Source: Paludibacteraceae bacterium
GTDB taxonomy: Bacteria > Bacteroidota > Bacteroidia > Bacteroidales > Paludibacteraceae
Direction of reading: 5' to 3'
DNA length: 64,000 bases
NCBI GenBank assembly: GCA_017412245.1
Contig: JAFPYI010000035.1
Span: forward strand, 37,869-101,868
A program made the position numbers and the translations under genes. The notes below the pieces were generated by a model. That model was not told where the DNA came from and did no database searches. It saw only the letters and a list, made by a program, of their open reading frames with translations. Below are positions 34,784 to 43,677 of the stretch, piece by piece. Numbering within the stretch: position 1 is the first letter of the stretch; each line of letters opens with the position of its first letter.

Positions 34784-35677
34784 ATGACCAATAAGTTACA
34801 ACTATTTGAAGGAACTACAATTCGCACTGTCTGGGATAGTCAGATGGAAGAATGGTACTTCTCTGTAGCAGATGTTTGCAATGTGCTATCCGGTTCGCAT
34901 GCAAAGGATCCTAATGCTTACTGGCGCAAATTAAAACAACGCTTGAAAGCAGAGGGCAGCGAGATCGTGACAAATTGTCACGGACTGAAATTGGAGGCTT
35001 CGGACGGAAAAAAGTACATGACGGATGTCCTTTCTACTCGTGATATCTTACGCTTGGTGCAATCTATTCCGAGTCCCAAAGCTGAGCCTTTAAAGATGTG
35101 GTTAGCGCAAGTAGGAAGTGACCGATTAGATGAGATTGCAGACCCGGAAAAAGCTATAATGCGAGCTGCCGATTACTATCGCGCAAAAGGTTATTCTGAT
35201 CAATGGATTAACCAACGTTTGCAATCCATTGAAATGCGCAAGGAATTAACAGATGAATGGAAAGCGCGTGGAATCGAATTGGAATTGGAATACGCAATAC
35301 TTACAAACGATATGACGCGCGCATGGAGCGGGATGTCTGTACGGCAATATAAAGAACTAAAAGGACTAAAGAAAGAAAATCTACGAGACAATATGACCAA
35401 TTTAGAGTTGGTACTCAATATGTTGGCTGAAGTAACTACCACCTCTATTTCTCGCAGCCGTAAACCTAACTCTTTTGAAGAAAGTCGCCAAATAGCAAGA
35501 GAAGGTGGTTCTGTAGCAAGAGATACCCGTAGAAATATCGAGAGTCGTATTGGTCAATCTGTAATATCGACAACTAACGCACATGATAAATTAGCATTAG
35601 ATGTAACCATCCCGACCATTGAGCAAACAGATGTTACAGAAGAAAATGACAAAAAAAATAACGAAGATAATAAATAA
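34784..35677 (+). CDS. Bro-N domain protein (phage antirepressor / DinD-like)
   Basis: From ATG 34784 the protein has 297 residues. The Bro-N domain is at about 1-110: LFEGTTIRTVWDSQMEEWYFSVADVCNVLSGSHAKDPNAYWRKLKQRLK, and later KYMTDVLSTRDILRLVQSIPSPKAEPLKMWLAQVGSDRLDE. The next block, PEKAIMRAADYYRAKGYSDQWINQRLQSIEMRKELTDEWKARG, is shared with prophage antirepressors and DNA-damage-inducible D-like proteins. The C-terminal ~60 residues are polar. Unlike its neighbour it is not followed by nuclease genes, but by element B and a terminator. It shares its promoter block with the KilA-N gene. Confidence 0.85.
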   Translation: MTNKLQLFEGTTIRTVWDSQMEEWYFSVADVCNVLSGSHAKDPNAYWRKLKQRLKAEGSEIVTNCHGLKLEASDGKKYMTDVLSTRDILRLVQSIPSPKAEPLKMWLAQVGSDRLDEIADPEKAIMRAADYYRAKGYSDQWINQRLQSIEMRKELTDEWKARGIELELEYAILTNDMTRAWSGMSVRQYKELKGLKKENLRDNMTNLELVLNMLAEVTTTSISRSRKPNSFEESRQIAREGGSVARDTRRNIESRIGQSVISTTNAHDKLALDVTIPTIEQTDVTEENDKKNNEDNK

Positions 35678-35680
35678 TGC

Positions 35681-35902
35681 CGTCGCTTGCCGACGTAAAA
35701 CAGCAAGGACATAAAAGGCGTTTATTGACGTTGTTTGCGACTCCCAAAAACTTCGCAACTTTTTGTACCAAGTTCAAACATCCACAATGAATGTCCATGT
35801 GGGTATGTTATATTTTCCCACGCCCTGCTATATGGCGGGGTGGGTTTAGCATATCGGGCGTGGAATTCGGTTGTTTTTCTACTTGGTACGGGCATTGCGA
35901 AG
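35681..35902 (+). ncRNA. Structured element B: leader hairpin plus rod-like inverted repeat
   Basis: The leader hairpin CGTCG/CGACG (35681-35695) starts three bases after the Bro-N stop and is followed by TAAAACAGCAAGGACATAAA, nearly the same text as in element C. The rod pairs CTTCGCAA (35751-35758) with TTGCGAAG (35895-35902), GTACCAAGT (35765-35773) with ACTTGGTAC (35881-35889), and TCCAC (35781-35785) with GTGGA (35860-35864). A GC-rich inner hairpin CCCAC/GTGGG lies at 35817-35844. Seventeen perfect pairs close the two outer stems. A terminator follows at once. It is probably the 3' part of the Bro-N message or an RNA processed from it. Confidence 0.6.
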
Positions 35903-35913
35903 GCCCTCAGTTA

Positions 35914-35944
35914 GCGTGAAGAATGGACGAACTTCACGCTTTTT
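35914..35944 (+). terminator. Intrinsic terminator after element B
   Basis: GCGTGAAG (35914-35921) pairs with CTTCACGC (35932-35939), followed by five T residues. It defines the 3' end of the Bro-N/element B transcript. Confidence 0.85.
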
Positions 35945-36012
35945 GTTGTTATTGGTGTTACTACTATTGCAGTTATGTATCTGCCACATCACTGCTATTA
36001 ATCCGCAGGTAA

Positions 36013-36080
36013 ACACGATACATATACGATAGATACACGTTAGATACACGATACATTAGTATAGTCAGACAATAGTCTGA
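36013..36080. repeat. Repeats and palindrome before the broken gene
   Basis: ACACGATACAT occurs at 36013-36023 and 36046-36056, with AGATACACG at 36031 and 36042 between them. A perfect palindrome TCAGAC-AATA-GTCTGA is at 36065-36080, 30 bases before the start of the broken secreted protein. Apart from this, 35945-36109 shows nothing recognisable. Confidence 0.55.
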
Positions 36081-36109
36081 GAATATGGAAGGAAATAACT
36101 CAACAACCC

Positions 36110-36471
36110 ATGAGAAAAATTTTATCAGTTATTGCGCTATGCGCGTTGTTTAGCGGTTTTATTGCCGCTGACGCCACGATTGGCAGATGTTCCTTTTTGG
36201 GGCGAGCAACCGCCGCATTCAATGAGTATCGGAACAACAACCGTCTATTACCATGAGATGAGTTCTTCGTCCATCTCTCGCGGGATGACGGAATATAAGC
36301 AGTGCAAAGGTGATGTGTGGGTCATCTATCGCTCCGCAGCAGATGCCCAACACCTTCAGTTCCATACAACGAACGGCTCTGTCGTTCAAATCCCTTAGTG
36401 AAGCAAGGGTCAATAATATGCACCCGCTTGACTTCGGTGTTAAGTTCTACTACGCCTTCGAAGTAAAATAA
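36110..36471 (+). pseudogene. Frameshifted gene for a small secreted protein
   Basis: ATG 36110 opens a clear signal peptide (MRKILSVIALCALFSGFIAA) but that frame stops at 36256 after 48 codons. The frame shifted by one (from about 36170) continues with plausible protein sequence: LADVPFWGEQPPHSMSIGTTTVYYHEMSSSS...CKGDVWVIYRSAADAQHLQFHTT, stopping at 36398. The third frame then reads NNMHPLDFGVKFYYAFEVK to a stop at 36469-36471. Taken together this looks like one gene with two frame breaks, though a sequencing or assembly error cannot be excluded. The family is not recognised. Confidence 0.5.
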
Positions 36472-36521
36472 TAGAAGTTAGTTTTTAATTCCTCCTAATC
36501 TCTATACTTTAAAAGGGATCA

Positions 36522-36560
36522 AAAAAGGGAACAAGCCACACAAGCCTGTTCCTTTTTTTT
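36522..36560. terminator. Strong bidirectional intrinsic terminator
   Basis: GGAACAAGC and GCCTGTTCC (one mismatch) around CACACAA, with A residues before and eight T residues after. It ends the accessory region on the left and the leftward housekeeping block (MATE gene stop at 36614) on the right. Confidence 0.88.
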
Positions 36561-36613
36561 GTATGTAACCTATACGCTACTCTGTTACTCTAACACTCCA
36601 AATGAGCAAATGA

Positions 36614-38005
36614 TTAATCCGGTTCGGGGGGAGTGGTGGATTTCCATGCCTCTTGCTCGGACATCAGTTTTTGGAACTTAGCAATCTGTATCCACAGCAT
36701 GATAGCAGCCGTGAACGCAGACAACAGATCGCTGACAGGTATAGACCACCAGACACCCAAGAGAGGCGTGTCGAAAAGCAAAGGCAACAGAAGCGTGAGA
36801 GGTATCAGATACAAGACCTGACGAGTCAGACTCAGGAAAATCGATTTGCCCGCCATACCAATCGACGTAAACAGGTTGCCGGCAACCATCTGAAAACCGA
36901 TAATCAGCATCGTGGAACAGATAATACGCATCGGCCCTATCGTTCCGCTCACCAAGACCTCGTCATGCGTGAACATACGCGTCATCAACGCAGGAAAACA
37001 CTCACCGAGAATGAACACAATGCCCATCACACCCGTAGCATACAGACACGTCAGATAGAACGACTGCAGCATACGATGGTACTGTTTCGCACCGTAGTTA
37101 TAACCCGCTATCGGTTGCATACCCTGATTGAGACCCATCACAATCATCGCAAAGACAAACGTCAGACGGTTGATGACACCATACGAAGCAATCGCCATAT
37201 CTCCGCCGTAACGCTTCAACTGGTTGTTGATGATGATGACCACCAAACAGTGCGCGATATTATACAAAAACGGAGCCATGCCTATCGCCAAAGCACGCAT
37301 CGTGATATGCTTATCCAACACCCAAATTCCTCGATGAAATCGAACTAATTCGTCCTTATCCAAGAATTTTGTTATCTGCCAAACCACCGCCACGGACTGA
37401 CTCAAGACAGTAGCCAATGCCGCTCCGCGGACACCCATATCCAGACCGAAAATGAAGATTGGGTCCAGCACAATATTCACCGTCACGGCAACAATAGTAG
37501 CCGTCATGGAAAACCGCGGATGACCTGCTGAACGAAGCATGCTATTCAGACCGAAATAGATATGCGTCAGGATATTGCCGTACAGGATAATCTCCATGTA
37601 ATCACGCGCATAACCTATCGTCATCTCACTGGCACCGAACGCCATCAGAATAGGGTCCAACCACACCAGACCAACCGCCATCACAATAGCCGAGAGAATG
37701 ATATTCAACACAATCACATTCCCCAACACCCGGTTGGCCTTGTCGTAATCGCGTTCACCTAAATAAATAGCCAAGAGCGATGAAGCACCTACACCCACCA
37801 GACTGCCGAAAGCAGCACAGATATCCATGAACGGTTTAGCCACCGTCAAAGCACCAAACGCCAACGCACCGCAACCGTGACCGATATAAATCGAGTCCAC
37901 AATATTATACAACGAACTGGCCGTCATGGCAATGATGGCAGGTAGAGCATATTTGAAAAGCAACTTATGAATAGGCTCCGTTCCTAATTCCGTTGTACGA
38001 GACAT
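36614..38005 (-). CDS. MATE-family multidrug/cation exporter
   Basis: The 463-residue protein has twelve hydrophobic helices in two related halves, with MATE blocks ELGTEPIHKLLFKYALPAIIAMTASSLYNIVDSIYIGHGCG at the start and GLNQGMQPIAGYNYGAKQYHRM in the second half. MATE proteins expel cationic drugs or metabolites using Na+ or H+ gradients; the cargo cannot be inferred. It is the last gene of the leftward block, 17 bases after mrp. Confidence 0.92.
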   Translation of the reverse strand: MSRTTELGTEPIHKLLFKYALPAIIAMTASSLYNIVDSIYIGHGCGALAFGALTVAKPFMDICAAFGSLVGVGASSLLAIYLGERDYDKANRVLGNVIVLNIILSAIVMAVGLVWLDPILMAFGASEMTIGYARDYMEIILYGNILTHIYFGLNSMLRSAGHPRFSMTATIVAVTVNIVLDPIFIFGLDMGVRGAALATVLSQSVAVVWQITKFLDKDELVRFHRGIWVLDKHITMRALAIGMAPFLYNIAHCLVVIIINNQLKRYGGDMAIASYGVINRLTFVFAMIVMGLNQGMQPIAGYNYGAKQYHRMLQSFYLTCLYATGVMGIVFILGECFPALMTRMFTHDEVLVSGTIGPMRIICSTMLIIGFQMVAGNLFTSIGMAGKSIFLSLTRQVLYLIPLTLLLPLLFDTPLLGVWWSIPVSDLLSAFTAAIMLWIQIAKFQKLMSEQEAWKSTTPPEPD

Positions 38006-38022
38006 GATTGAATATTTAAGAT

Positions 38023-39069
38023 TTATCTTTCAACTTTCATCTTTTCCACGATGGAATCGAAGATTTCTGCTGCAGGATGACCGGTCTGAAGGGCAATGGG
38101 TGTGCCGTCATCGCCACCCTCACGAATAGACTGAACCAACGGAACCTGACCCAAAAGAGGAATATGCAACTCCTCCGCCAAAGCCTTACCGCCATCCTTG
38201 CCGAAAATATAATATTTATTCTCCGGCAGTTCAGCAGGCGTGAACCACGCCATATTCTCTATCAGTCCGAGAATAGGTACATTCACCTTCTCGTTGCGGA
38301 ACATCTCGATACCTCTCCGTGCGTCCGCCAGCGCCACCGGTTGAGGTGTAGTGACCACAATAACACCCGTCAGATGCAATTCGCTAATCAACGTCAGATG
38401 AATATCACTCGTGCCCGGAGGAAGGTCAATCAGGAAATAATCGAGCTCACCCCAATGCGCATCTTCTATCAACTGCTTGATAGCATTAGACGCCATTCCG
38501 CCACGCCAGATAATAGCCTGCTCGGGATTGACAAAGAAGCCGATGGAAAGCATCTTGACACCATACTGCTCAATCGGTTCAATGAGTGTCCGGCCATCCT
38601 CCTCCACGGAATACGGACGACAGTCTTCACAGTGGAACATCTTCGGTTGGGAAGCACCGTGAATATCCGCATCTAATAACCCTACAGCAAAACCTCTGTT
38701 GGCCAATGCCACCGCCAGATTAGCAGCCACCGTGGACTTACCTACTCCGCCCTTACCGCTATGAATAGCAATGATATGCTTGGCATTAATCTTTGGCTTT
38801 TCTGCTTTAGACGTTTGACTCTCGACCTTATACTTCGTATGGATCTGAACCGATATATTCGGGTCCACATAAGTCTGTAAAGCTACTTCAGCAGCCTTGA
38901 GAACTGATTTTTGAAACGGGTCGTTTTCCTTAGGAAAGATAAGCGAGAAAGAGACTTCAAAACCCGAGATGCGGATATCATCTTCCAACATCCCGCTCTC
39001 TATCAGGTCTTTACCGCTGCCGGGATAACGCACATGCCGTAAGGCATCTATGATTTGTTGAGGATACAC
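38023..39069 (-). CDS. Mrp/NBP35-family iron-sulfur carrier ATPase
   Basis: The protein has an N-terminal MIP18-like (DUF59) domain (about 1-80, LIESGMLEDDIRISGFEVSFSLIFP) and a deviant Walker A P-loop NTPase: SGKGGVGKST at 104-113, then LLDADIHGASQPKMF and DYFLIDLPPGTSDIHLTL. It acts in loading Fe-S clusters onto apoproteins (ApbC/Mrp). Length 348 is normal. Confidence 0.93.
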   Translation of the reverse strand: MYPQQIIDALRHVRYPGSGKDLIESGMLEDDIRISGFEVSFSLIFPKENDPFQKSVLKAAEVALQTYVDPNISVQIHTKYKVESQTSKAEKPKINAKHIIAIHSGKGGVGKSTVAANLAVALANRGFAVGLLDADIHGASQPKMFHCEDCRPYSVEEDGRTLIEPIEQYGVKMLSIGFFVNPEQAIIWRGGMASNAIKQLIEDAHWGELDYFLIDLPPGTSDIHLTLISELHLTGVIVVTTPQPVALADARRGIEMFRNEKVNVPILGLIENMAWFTPAELPENKYYIFGKDGGKALAEELHIPLLGQVPLVQSIREGGDDGTPIALQTGHPAAEIFDSIVEKMKVER

Positions 39070-39112
39070 GATTGAATATTTGTGATTTAAGATTTAATAT
39101 TTAATATTTAAC

Positions 39113-39170
39113 GGACAAAGTCCTATTTGTCGCCCGGAGGGCTATTGCCAATTTTCAATTTTCAATAGCC
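39113..39170 (-). other. Intergenic hairpins between the phosphatase and mrp genes
   Basis: GGAC/GTCC around AAA (39113-39123), GCCC/GGGC around GGA (39132-39142), and an 8-bp stem GGCTATTG/CAATAGCC (39140-39147 with 39163-39170) that covers the phosphatase stop codon. No T tract follows on the minus strand, so these are not clear terminators; they may stabilise or process the polycistronic message. Confidence 0.45.
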
Positions 39171-39617
39171 GTTTACGGCGTTCAGTATCGCTTGGCAGGA
39201 GACAAGGATGTCCTCATAAGCGGACTCGAAATCGCCGGTGTACCACGGGTCGGAGATATCTCTGTCCTCACCTGCCCACGGCATCATGAGCGAAATCTTG
39301 CCGTCCGTATCTTCGCCTACTATCCGTTCCAACCAACGCAAGTTACTTCTGTCAGCGCAAAAGATATAGTCGTAATAATCATAATCCGTCGGTCGTATCT
39401 GTCGTGCTGCGTGAGGCAGAAGAGGTATACCGTGTGCCGACAAAGTTCTGCGAGCAGGAGGATAAATACCATTGCCTATCTCTTCCGTAGAAACAGCTGC
39501 TGAAGCAATCTCAAAATGCTCATCTAATCCGGCTTGATGCACCAGATGAGTCATCACACATTCCGCCATAGGGGAACGGCAGATATTTCCGTGACATATG
39601 AACAGGATGCGTTTCAA
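39162..39617 (-). CDS. Low-molecular-weight protein tyrosine phosphatase
   Basis: The phosphate-binding loop C-x5-R is at residues 8-14 (FICHGNICRSPMAE). The general-acid Asp lies in DISDPWYTGDFESAYEDI, the usual DPW/DPY block. 151 residues is family length. Such enzymes dephosphorylate tyrosine kinases of capsule export (Wzb) or other proteins; no capsule genes are near, so the partner is unknown. Confidence 0.92.
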   Translation of the reverse strand: MKRILFICHGNICRSPMAECVMTHLVHQAGLDEHFEIASAAVSTEEIGNGIYPPARRTLSAHGIPLLPHAARQIRPTDYDYYDYIFCADRSNLRWLERIVGEDTDGKISLMMPWAGEDRDISDPWYTGDFESAYEDILVSCQAILNAVNGY

Positions 39618-39627
39618 AGGCTATTCT

Positions 39628-40434
39628 TTATTCCGGACTGTTATAATTCCGTCCGTAGGAACGATAAGTGTCTTTTTCTATTTCGATAGTCGGTTCCGAC
39701 CACTGACTAAGCGGACGAAGTAGAAAAGCGATATATTTGATTGTCAGACCTCTGTCTAACCATTGTTTCTCGTAATGCGTCTGCAGTGCACGCGCATCCA
39801 CAAGAAGAGAATGCTGATTTTGTTCGATTTCAACGGACTTTTCTGCGTATAAATCATCCGTGGAACAGAGTACAGGATACGGATTCAGCCGCAGCATCTC
39901 CGTCGTATAAGTATAGAGAAAAGGACTATCGGTCTTGAGATGAATAATCCCATCGGGTTTGACTATCTGCTGATAGCGCTGCATGAAATACGTACTGGTC
40001 AGACGTTTCGTAGCTTTCTTCATCTGCGGGTCACAGAACGTAAGCCAGATCTCATCCACTTCGCCCTGAGCAAAAAAAGCAGTGATAATCTCTATGTTCG
40101 TTCTCAAAAACGCTACGTTTTTCAGTCCTTCTGTCTGTGCCTCTTTCGCTCCTGCCCACATACGCGCACCTTTGATATCTACACCAATGAAATTTTTCTC
40201 CGGATACTTACGTGCCAAACCTACGGTATATTCACCTCTACCGCAACCGAGTTCCAAAACGATAGGATTAGAATTATGAAAATAGGTCTCTCTCCATTTG
40301 CCTGCCAACGGATGAGTCAGCGGTTCAGACTCTCTCTGCGCTTTCTGCAAAGAGTCCAAATCGCGCGCTCCGCATTGGAAGACATTGTCGAATGTCTCCA
40401 TCTCGGCAAACTTCTTCAACTTATTCTTTCCCAT
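39628..40434 (-). CDS. trmB: tRNA (guanine-N7)-methyltransferase TrmB
   Basis: TrmB forms m7G46 in t[38 protein letters not shown] is the SAM-binding region, and [28 protein letters not shown] is the TrmB catalytic block (usual text FPDPWPKKRH, here [12 protein letters not shown] as in Bacteroidota). The N-terminal 40 residues carry family-specific [16 protein letters not shown]. Length 268. It overlaps gldH by one base. Confidence 0.92.
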   Translation of the reverse strand: MGKNKLKKFAEMETFDNVFQCGARDLDSLQKAQRESEPLTHPLAGKWRETYFHNSNPIVLELGCGRGEYTVGLARKYPEKNFIGVDIKGARMWAGAKEAQTEGLKNVAFLRTNIEIITAFFAQGEVDEIWLTFCDPQMKKATKRLTSTYFMQRYQQIVKPDGIIHLKTDSPFLYTYTTEMLRLNPYPVLCSTDDLYAEKSVEIEQNQHSLLVDARALQTHYEKQWLDRGLTIKYIAFLLRPLSQWSEPTIEIEKDTYRSYGRNYNSPE

Positions 40435-40901
40435 CAGTTCACCTGATTAATCGTATTCTTGATGATCTCGACACCTACGTCCGTCACGCCTCTCAGCAGA
40501 CTGTCACGCATGCCGTGCTGAATCTCCAAAAAATAAGCACCGGTATCCGGATAGACACGCTGTTCGTCCAACAACACCGGCATCTCTATAAAACCATTGC
40601 GTTTGTTTCCTAACCAACGACCCCTATCATCCGCCAGATAGAACTCAATCGTATCACGACGCGACGAATCACTGACAAAAAGCCACATGTTCTGATACGG
40701 GAAACGCTCGGTATGACGGAAATAGACTATCGTCGTATATTGTGCTTCAGCATCCGTAATCCGATAATCAAAACGAAGAGTGGAATCAGCAGCCCATTTC
40801 TCCGATGAAATCGGGTAAAATTGATTATAAACCACATCCGTCCGGCAAGACGAGAAGAGGGTTATCACAACTGCTGTCAGTAGGAAGATATTGCGTTTCA
40901 T
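40434..40901 (-). CDS. gldH: Gliding-motility lipoprotein GldH
   Basis: The 155-residue lipoprotein has a lipobox LFSSC with Cys19 and family blocks [28 protein letters not shown] and [12 protein letters not shown]...[20 protein letters not shown]. GldH is needed for gliding in Flavobacterium, but is kept in many non-gliding Bacteroidales, so motility should not be concluded. It overlaps trmB by 1 and the PSP1 gene by 4 bases. Confidence 0.9.
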   Translation of the reverse strand: MKRNIFLLTAVVITLFSSCRTDVVYNQFYPISSEKWAADSTLRFDYRITDAEAQYTTIVYFRHTERFPYQNMWLFVSDSSRRDTIEFYLADDRGRWLGNKRNGFIEMPVLLDEQRVYPDTGAYFLEIQHGMRDSLLRGVTDVGVEIIKNTINQVN

Positions 40902-42046
40902 TGTTTATCTCTGTTGTCGTTATGGCGTCTGTCACGATTATCTCTCCGATGGTCGTGATGATGATTATTATTATGTTTGCGGTCAAAACGTGTCACATCG
41001 CCTTGGTCCACACCGTGCATGAAACCTACTTCGGCTTGCACGAACGAAGCATGTGCACCTTCTAAATTCGTCGGCTTCTCACCGCGTTTATTCATCTCCA
41101 CTATCTCGTTTGCACGCTGAATAGTGATGGTCTGCAGATTAGCCGGTATATGCTGGTCGGACGAATAAGTGATTTTACCTGCCAACGGATCGGAGGAGAA
41201 GAAATAATACGTAGCATCTTTCGTCTCCAGAGGTATATTCCGTGACGGCATATCTTTCGACGCATCTTCGTAAACAGGCACCTCATAATTGAGACAGCAT
41301 TTGAGTTTAGCACACATACCTGCCATCTTCTGCGGATTGGGAGAAATATTCTGCAATCGTGCTGCGCCTGTACCGACTGAAGAGAAATTAATCATCCACG
41401 TGGAACAGCATAACTCTCTTCCGCACGGACCGGTACCTCCGATACGTCCTGCTTCCTGACGGGCACCGATTTGTTTCATCTCCACACGGATGCGGAATGT
41501 CTCGGCATAGACCTTGATTAACTGACGGAAATCCACACGTCCGTCGGCAATATAATAGAAGATAGCTTTCGTTCCGTCACCCTGATACTCCACATCGCCA
41601 ATCTTCATCTCAAGACCTAATGATTTAGCCAACTGACGGGCTTTAATCATAGTCTGCTGTTCCAGCGCATGCGCTTTCTCCGCACGCTCTAAATCCTCTT
41701 GAGTAGCTATTCGGAGAACTTGGCGAATCTCATAACGGGAAGCATCAATACGGTTCTTCTTGATCTGCAGTTCCACCAGTTTACCGGTCAGCACCACTTC
41801 TCCGAGATCTTGACCCGTAGTAGCCTCTACCACTACCTTCGTTCCTTTCTCCAAAGGCAGGTGTTGCGAGTTATGGAAATAACCCTTACGCGTCTGTTTG
41901 AACTGTACCTCAATCAAATCCGTCAGCTGCGTGTTCTCCGGTAGATCAGCTAACCAGTCACAGACAGGAAGCATATGCGCCGAATTACGTTTCGTAGCCG
42001 CAGCACTCAACTCTTGATGAGCATTTCCGGTGGTATATTTTTTCAT
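40898..42046 (-). CDS. PSP1-domain protein (RicT/YaaT family)
   Basis: The central PSP1 domain is clear: VVVEATTGQDLGEVVLTGK, YYIADGRVDFRQLIKVYAETFRIRVEMKQIGARQEAGRIGGTGPCGRELCCSTWM and MAGMCAKLKCCLNYEVPVYEDA. The Cys residues there can bind an Fe-S cluster, as in B. subtilis RicT. The C-terminus ends in a His/Asn/Arg/Asp-rich tail (KHNNNHHHDHRRDNRDRRHNDN). Placed directly after holB, the usual Firmicutes and Bacteroidota neighbourhood. RicT is known to affect RNA processing; the role here is not established. Confidence 0.9.
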   Translation of the reverse strand: MKKYTTGNAHQELSAAATKRNSAHMLPVCDWLADLPENTQLTDLIEVQFKQTRKGYFHNSQHLPLEKGTKVVVEATTGQDLGEVVLTGKLVELQIKKNRIDASRYEIRQVLRIATQEDLERAEKAHALEQQTMIKARQLAKSLGLEMKIGDVEYQGDGTKAIFYYIADGRVDFRQLIKVYAETFRIRVEMKQIGARQEAGRIGGTGPCGRELCCSTWMINFSSVGTGAARLQNISPNPQKMAGMCAKLKCCLNYEVPVYEDASKDMPSRNIPLETKDATYYFFSSDPLAGKITYSSDQHIPANLQTITIQRANEIVEMNKRGEKPTNLEGAHASFVQAEVGFMHGVDQGDVTRFDRKHNNNHHHDHRRDNRDRRHNDNRDKQ

Positions 42047-43212
42047 TATATTCTTGGTTTTTTAATCAATACTATCATCTGCAAGCAAAGGTCAAAAAAG
42101 ATTACTTTTGCGTTGCCGTTTTGTTCTATTTGCCGTTCTGCTTTCTCTAATTCTTTCATGATCAACTCCGCATTCCCGCTATGGATATAAGGCGCAAAAT
42201 GCGTAGAGAATTCACGCTCTGCAGCCATTTGATAATTGAGTTCCGGCTGAGAGAGATTATAAATATAGTTCTCCCTTACCTGCTGTTGGGCATACTGCAG
42301 AAAATGTTTCTGTTTCTCTCGTCCCACCTTAGCGTCCGCCATCTCCAGACTCCATTGGCGGAGGAGTTTGAGTGATTCAAATTTTTTATACGGGTCTTTG
42401 AGAACTCCTACCGTATAAGCATTCCTGAAAAGGTCCTTGAAATACTGTAACTCTTGCTGATTTTCTTCGGTTTCATCGGCTTTTTTCAGTGCCAACAGAT
42501 AACTGCCGTTAGCTATCCGTGCTATATCCTTTGCGTCCGAAGCAGAGAACGCTTGTCTCTCCTGTAACGCTTGTGCCACCACTTCGTTCGGCAGTCGAGG
42601 AATACGAATCAACTGTGTACGCGACTGGATAGTGGAAAGCAGTAATTCCTGATGCTCGCTGACTAAGATAAACACGGTTTGCACCGGTGGTTCTTCCAAC
42701 AGTTTGAGCAGTTTATTGGCGCAAGCGGCATTCATCTTCTCCGGCTGCCAGATAATCATCACTTTATATCCGTCTCCGTAGGACTTAAGACTCAGTTTGC
42801 GGAGAATCTCAGCACTCTCTTTCTCATAGATGATTCCTTGTTTGGTTTCCACTCCGAGAGCTTTATACCAATCATCCAAATCGAAATAATGATTCGTCAA
42901 AATGATGTCACGCCATTCCTCCATGAACGCGTCACAGGTATCTCCCGCATCGGTCTTGACAATCGGAAAAGCGAAATGCAAATCCGGATGCTGCAGTTTA
43001 TTGTACTGCAGGCAAGTAGGACATACTCCGCAACTGTCTTCATCCGTTCGGTGAGGACAATTGAGATACTGCGCATACGCCAATGCCAATTGCAGTTTGC
43101 CTATACCGCTAATACCGGCAAACAATTGTGCATGCGGAATACGTCCCTCTCGAACCGAAGTACGGAGTTGATTTTTAATCTCTTCTTGCCCTATGATTTC
43201 CGAAAACAACAA
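42046..43212 (-). CDS. holB: DNA polymerase III subunit delta'
   Basis: This clamp-loader AAA+ subunit begins with LFSEIIGQEEIKNQLRTSVREGRIPHAQLFAGISGIGK. The zinc module is CPHRTDEDSCGVCPTC, and the sensor region KMNAACANKLLKLLEEPPVQTVFILVSEHQELLLSTIQSR is typical. The P-loop reads GISGIGKLQ, without the Thr/Ser after Lys, as expected for the non-ATPase delta' subunit. Length 388. It overlaps the PSP1 gene by one base. Confidence 0.93.
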   Translation of the reverse strand: MLFSEIIGQEEIKNQLRTSVREGRIPHAQLFAGISGIGKLQLALAYAQYLNCPHRTDEDSCGVCPTCLQYNKLQHPDLHFAFPIVKTDAGDTCDAFMEEWRDIILTNHYFDLDDWYKALGVETKQGIIYEKESAEILRKLSLKSYGDGYKVMIIWQPEKMNAACANKLLKLLEEPPVQTVFILVSEHQELLLSTIQSRTQLIRIPRLPNEVVAQALQERQAFSASDAKDIARIANGSYLLALKKADETEENQQELQYFKDLFRNAYTVGVLKDPYKKFESLKLLRQWSLEMADAKVGREKQKHFLQYAQQQVRENYIYNLSQPELNYQMAAEREFSTHFAPYIHSGNAELIMKELEKAERQIEQNGNAKVIFFDLCLQMIVLIKKPRI

Positions 43213-43226
43213 AGTGCGTATGAAAT

Positions 43227-43658
43227 TTATTTCTCCAGTTCTTTGCGCAAAGCCTCTACCATCTCTGCATACTCAGCATCCGAGAGATATACTTTGCCCG
43301 GATTCATCTGAAAAGTACCTCCATAGTCCGGTCCATCCACATATTTAGGAGCCAAATGGAAATGAAGATGACTCAGTTTATCGGAATAAGCACCGTAATT
43401 AATCTTCTCCGGGTTGAATAATTTCTGCATAGCACGTGTCACCTGAGCCACGTCTGCCATGAACAGATTACGTTGCTCGTCGGATAACTCATTGAGGTCA
43501 TTGACATGACCGTCATAAGCCACCAGACAACGGCCGTGGTAGGTCTGCTCCTTAAATAAGAATGCACGCGACACGCGGAGGTGCGTAATCTCTATCATTA
43601 AATTGTGGAGAGTCTCATTGTTCTGACAATAAAGACAATTTTTAGGATCCGAAAACAT
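43227..43658 (-). CDS. HIT-family nucleotide hydrolase/transferase
   Basis: The histidine triad H97-x-H99-x-H101 lies in SHLHFHLAPKY. An N-terminal Cys pair (C8, C11, CLYC) probably binds zinc with other residues. Length 143. HIT proteins cleave nucleoside phosphoramidates or dinucleoside polyphosphates; the substrate is open. Confidence 0.92.
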   Translation of the reverse strand: MFSDPKNCLYCQNNETLHNLMIEITHLRVSRAFLFKEQTYHGRCLVAYDGHVNDLNELSDEQRNLFMADVAQVTRAMQKLFNPEKINYGAYSDKLSHLHFHLAPKYVDGPDYGGTFQMNPGKVYLSDAEYAEMVEALRKELEK

Positions 43659-43677
43659 AGTATGTATGATTTAATTA

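Noticed and set aside
35681-35902. Retron msr-msd RNA
   Set aside because: No reverse transcriptase gene lies near any of the three elements and no conserved branching-guanosine pattern was found.
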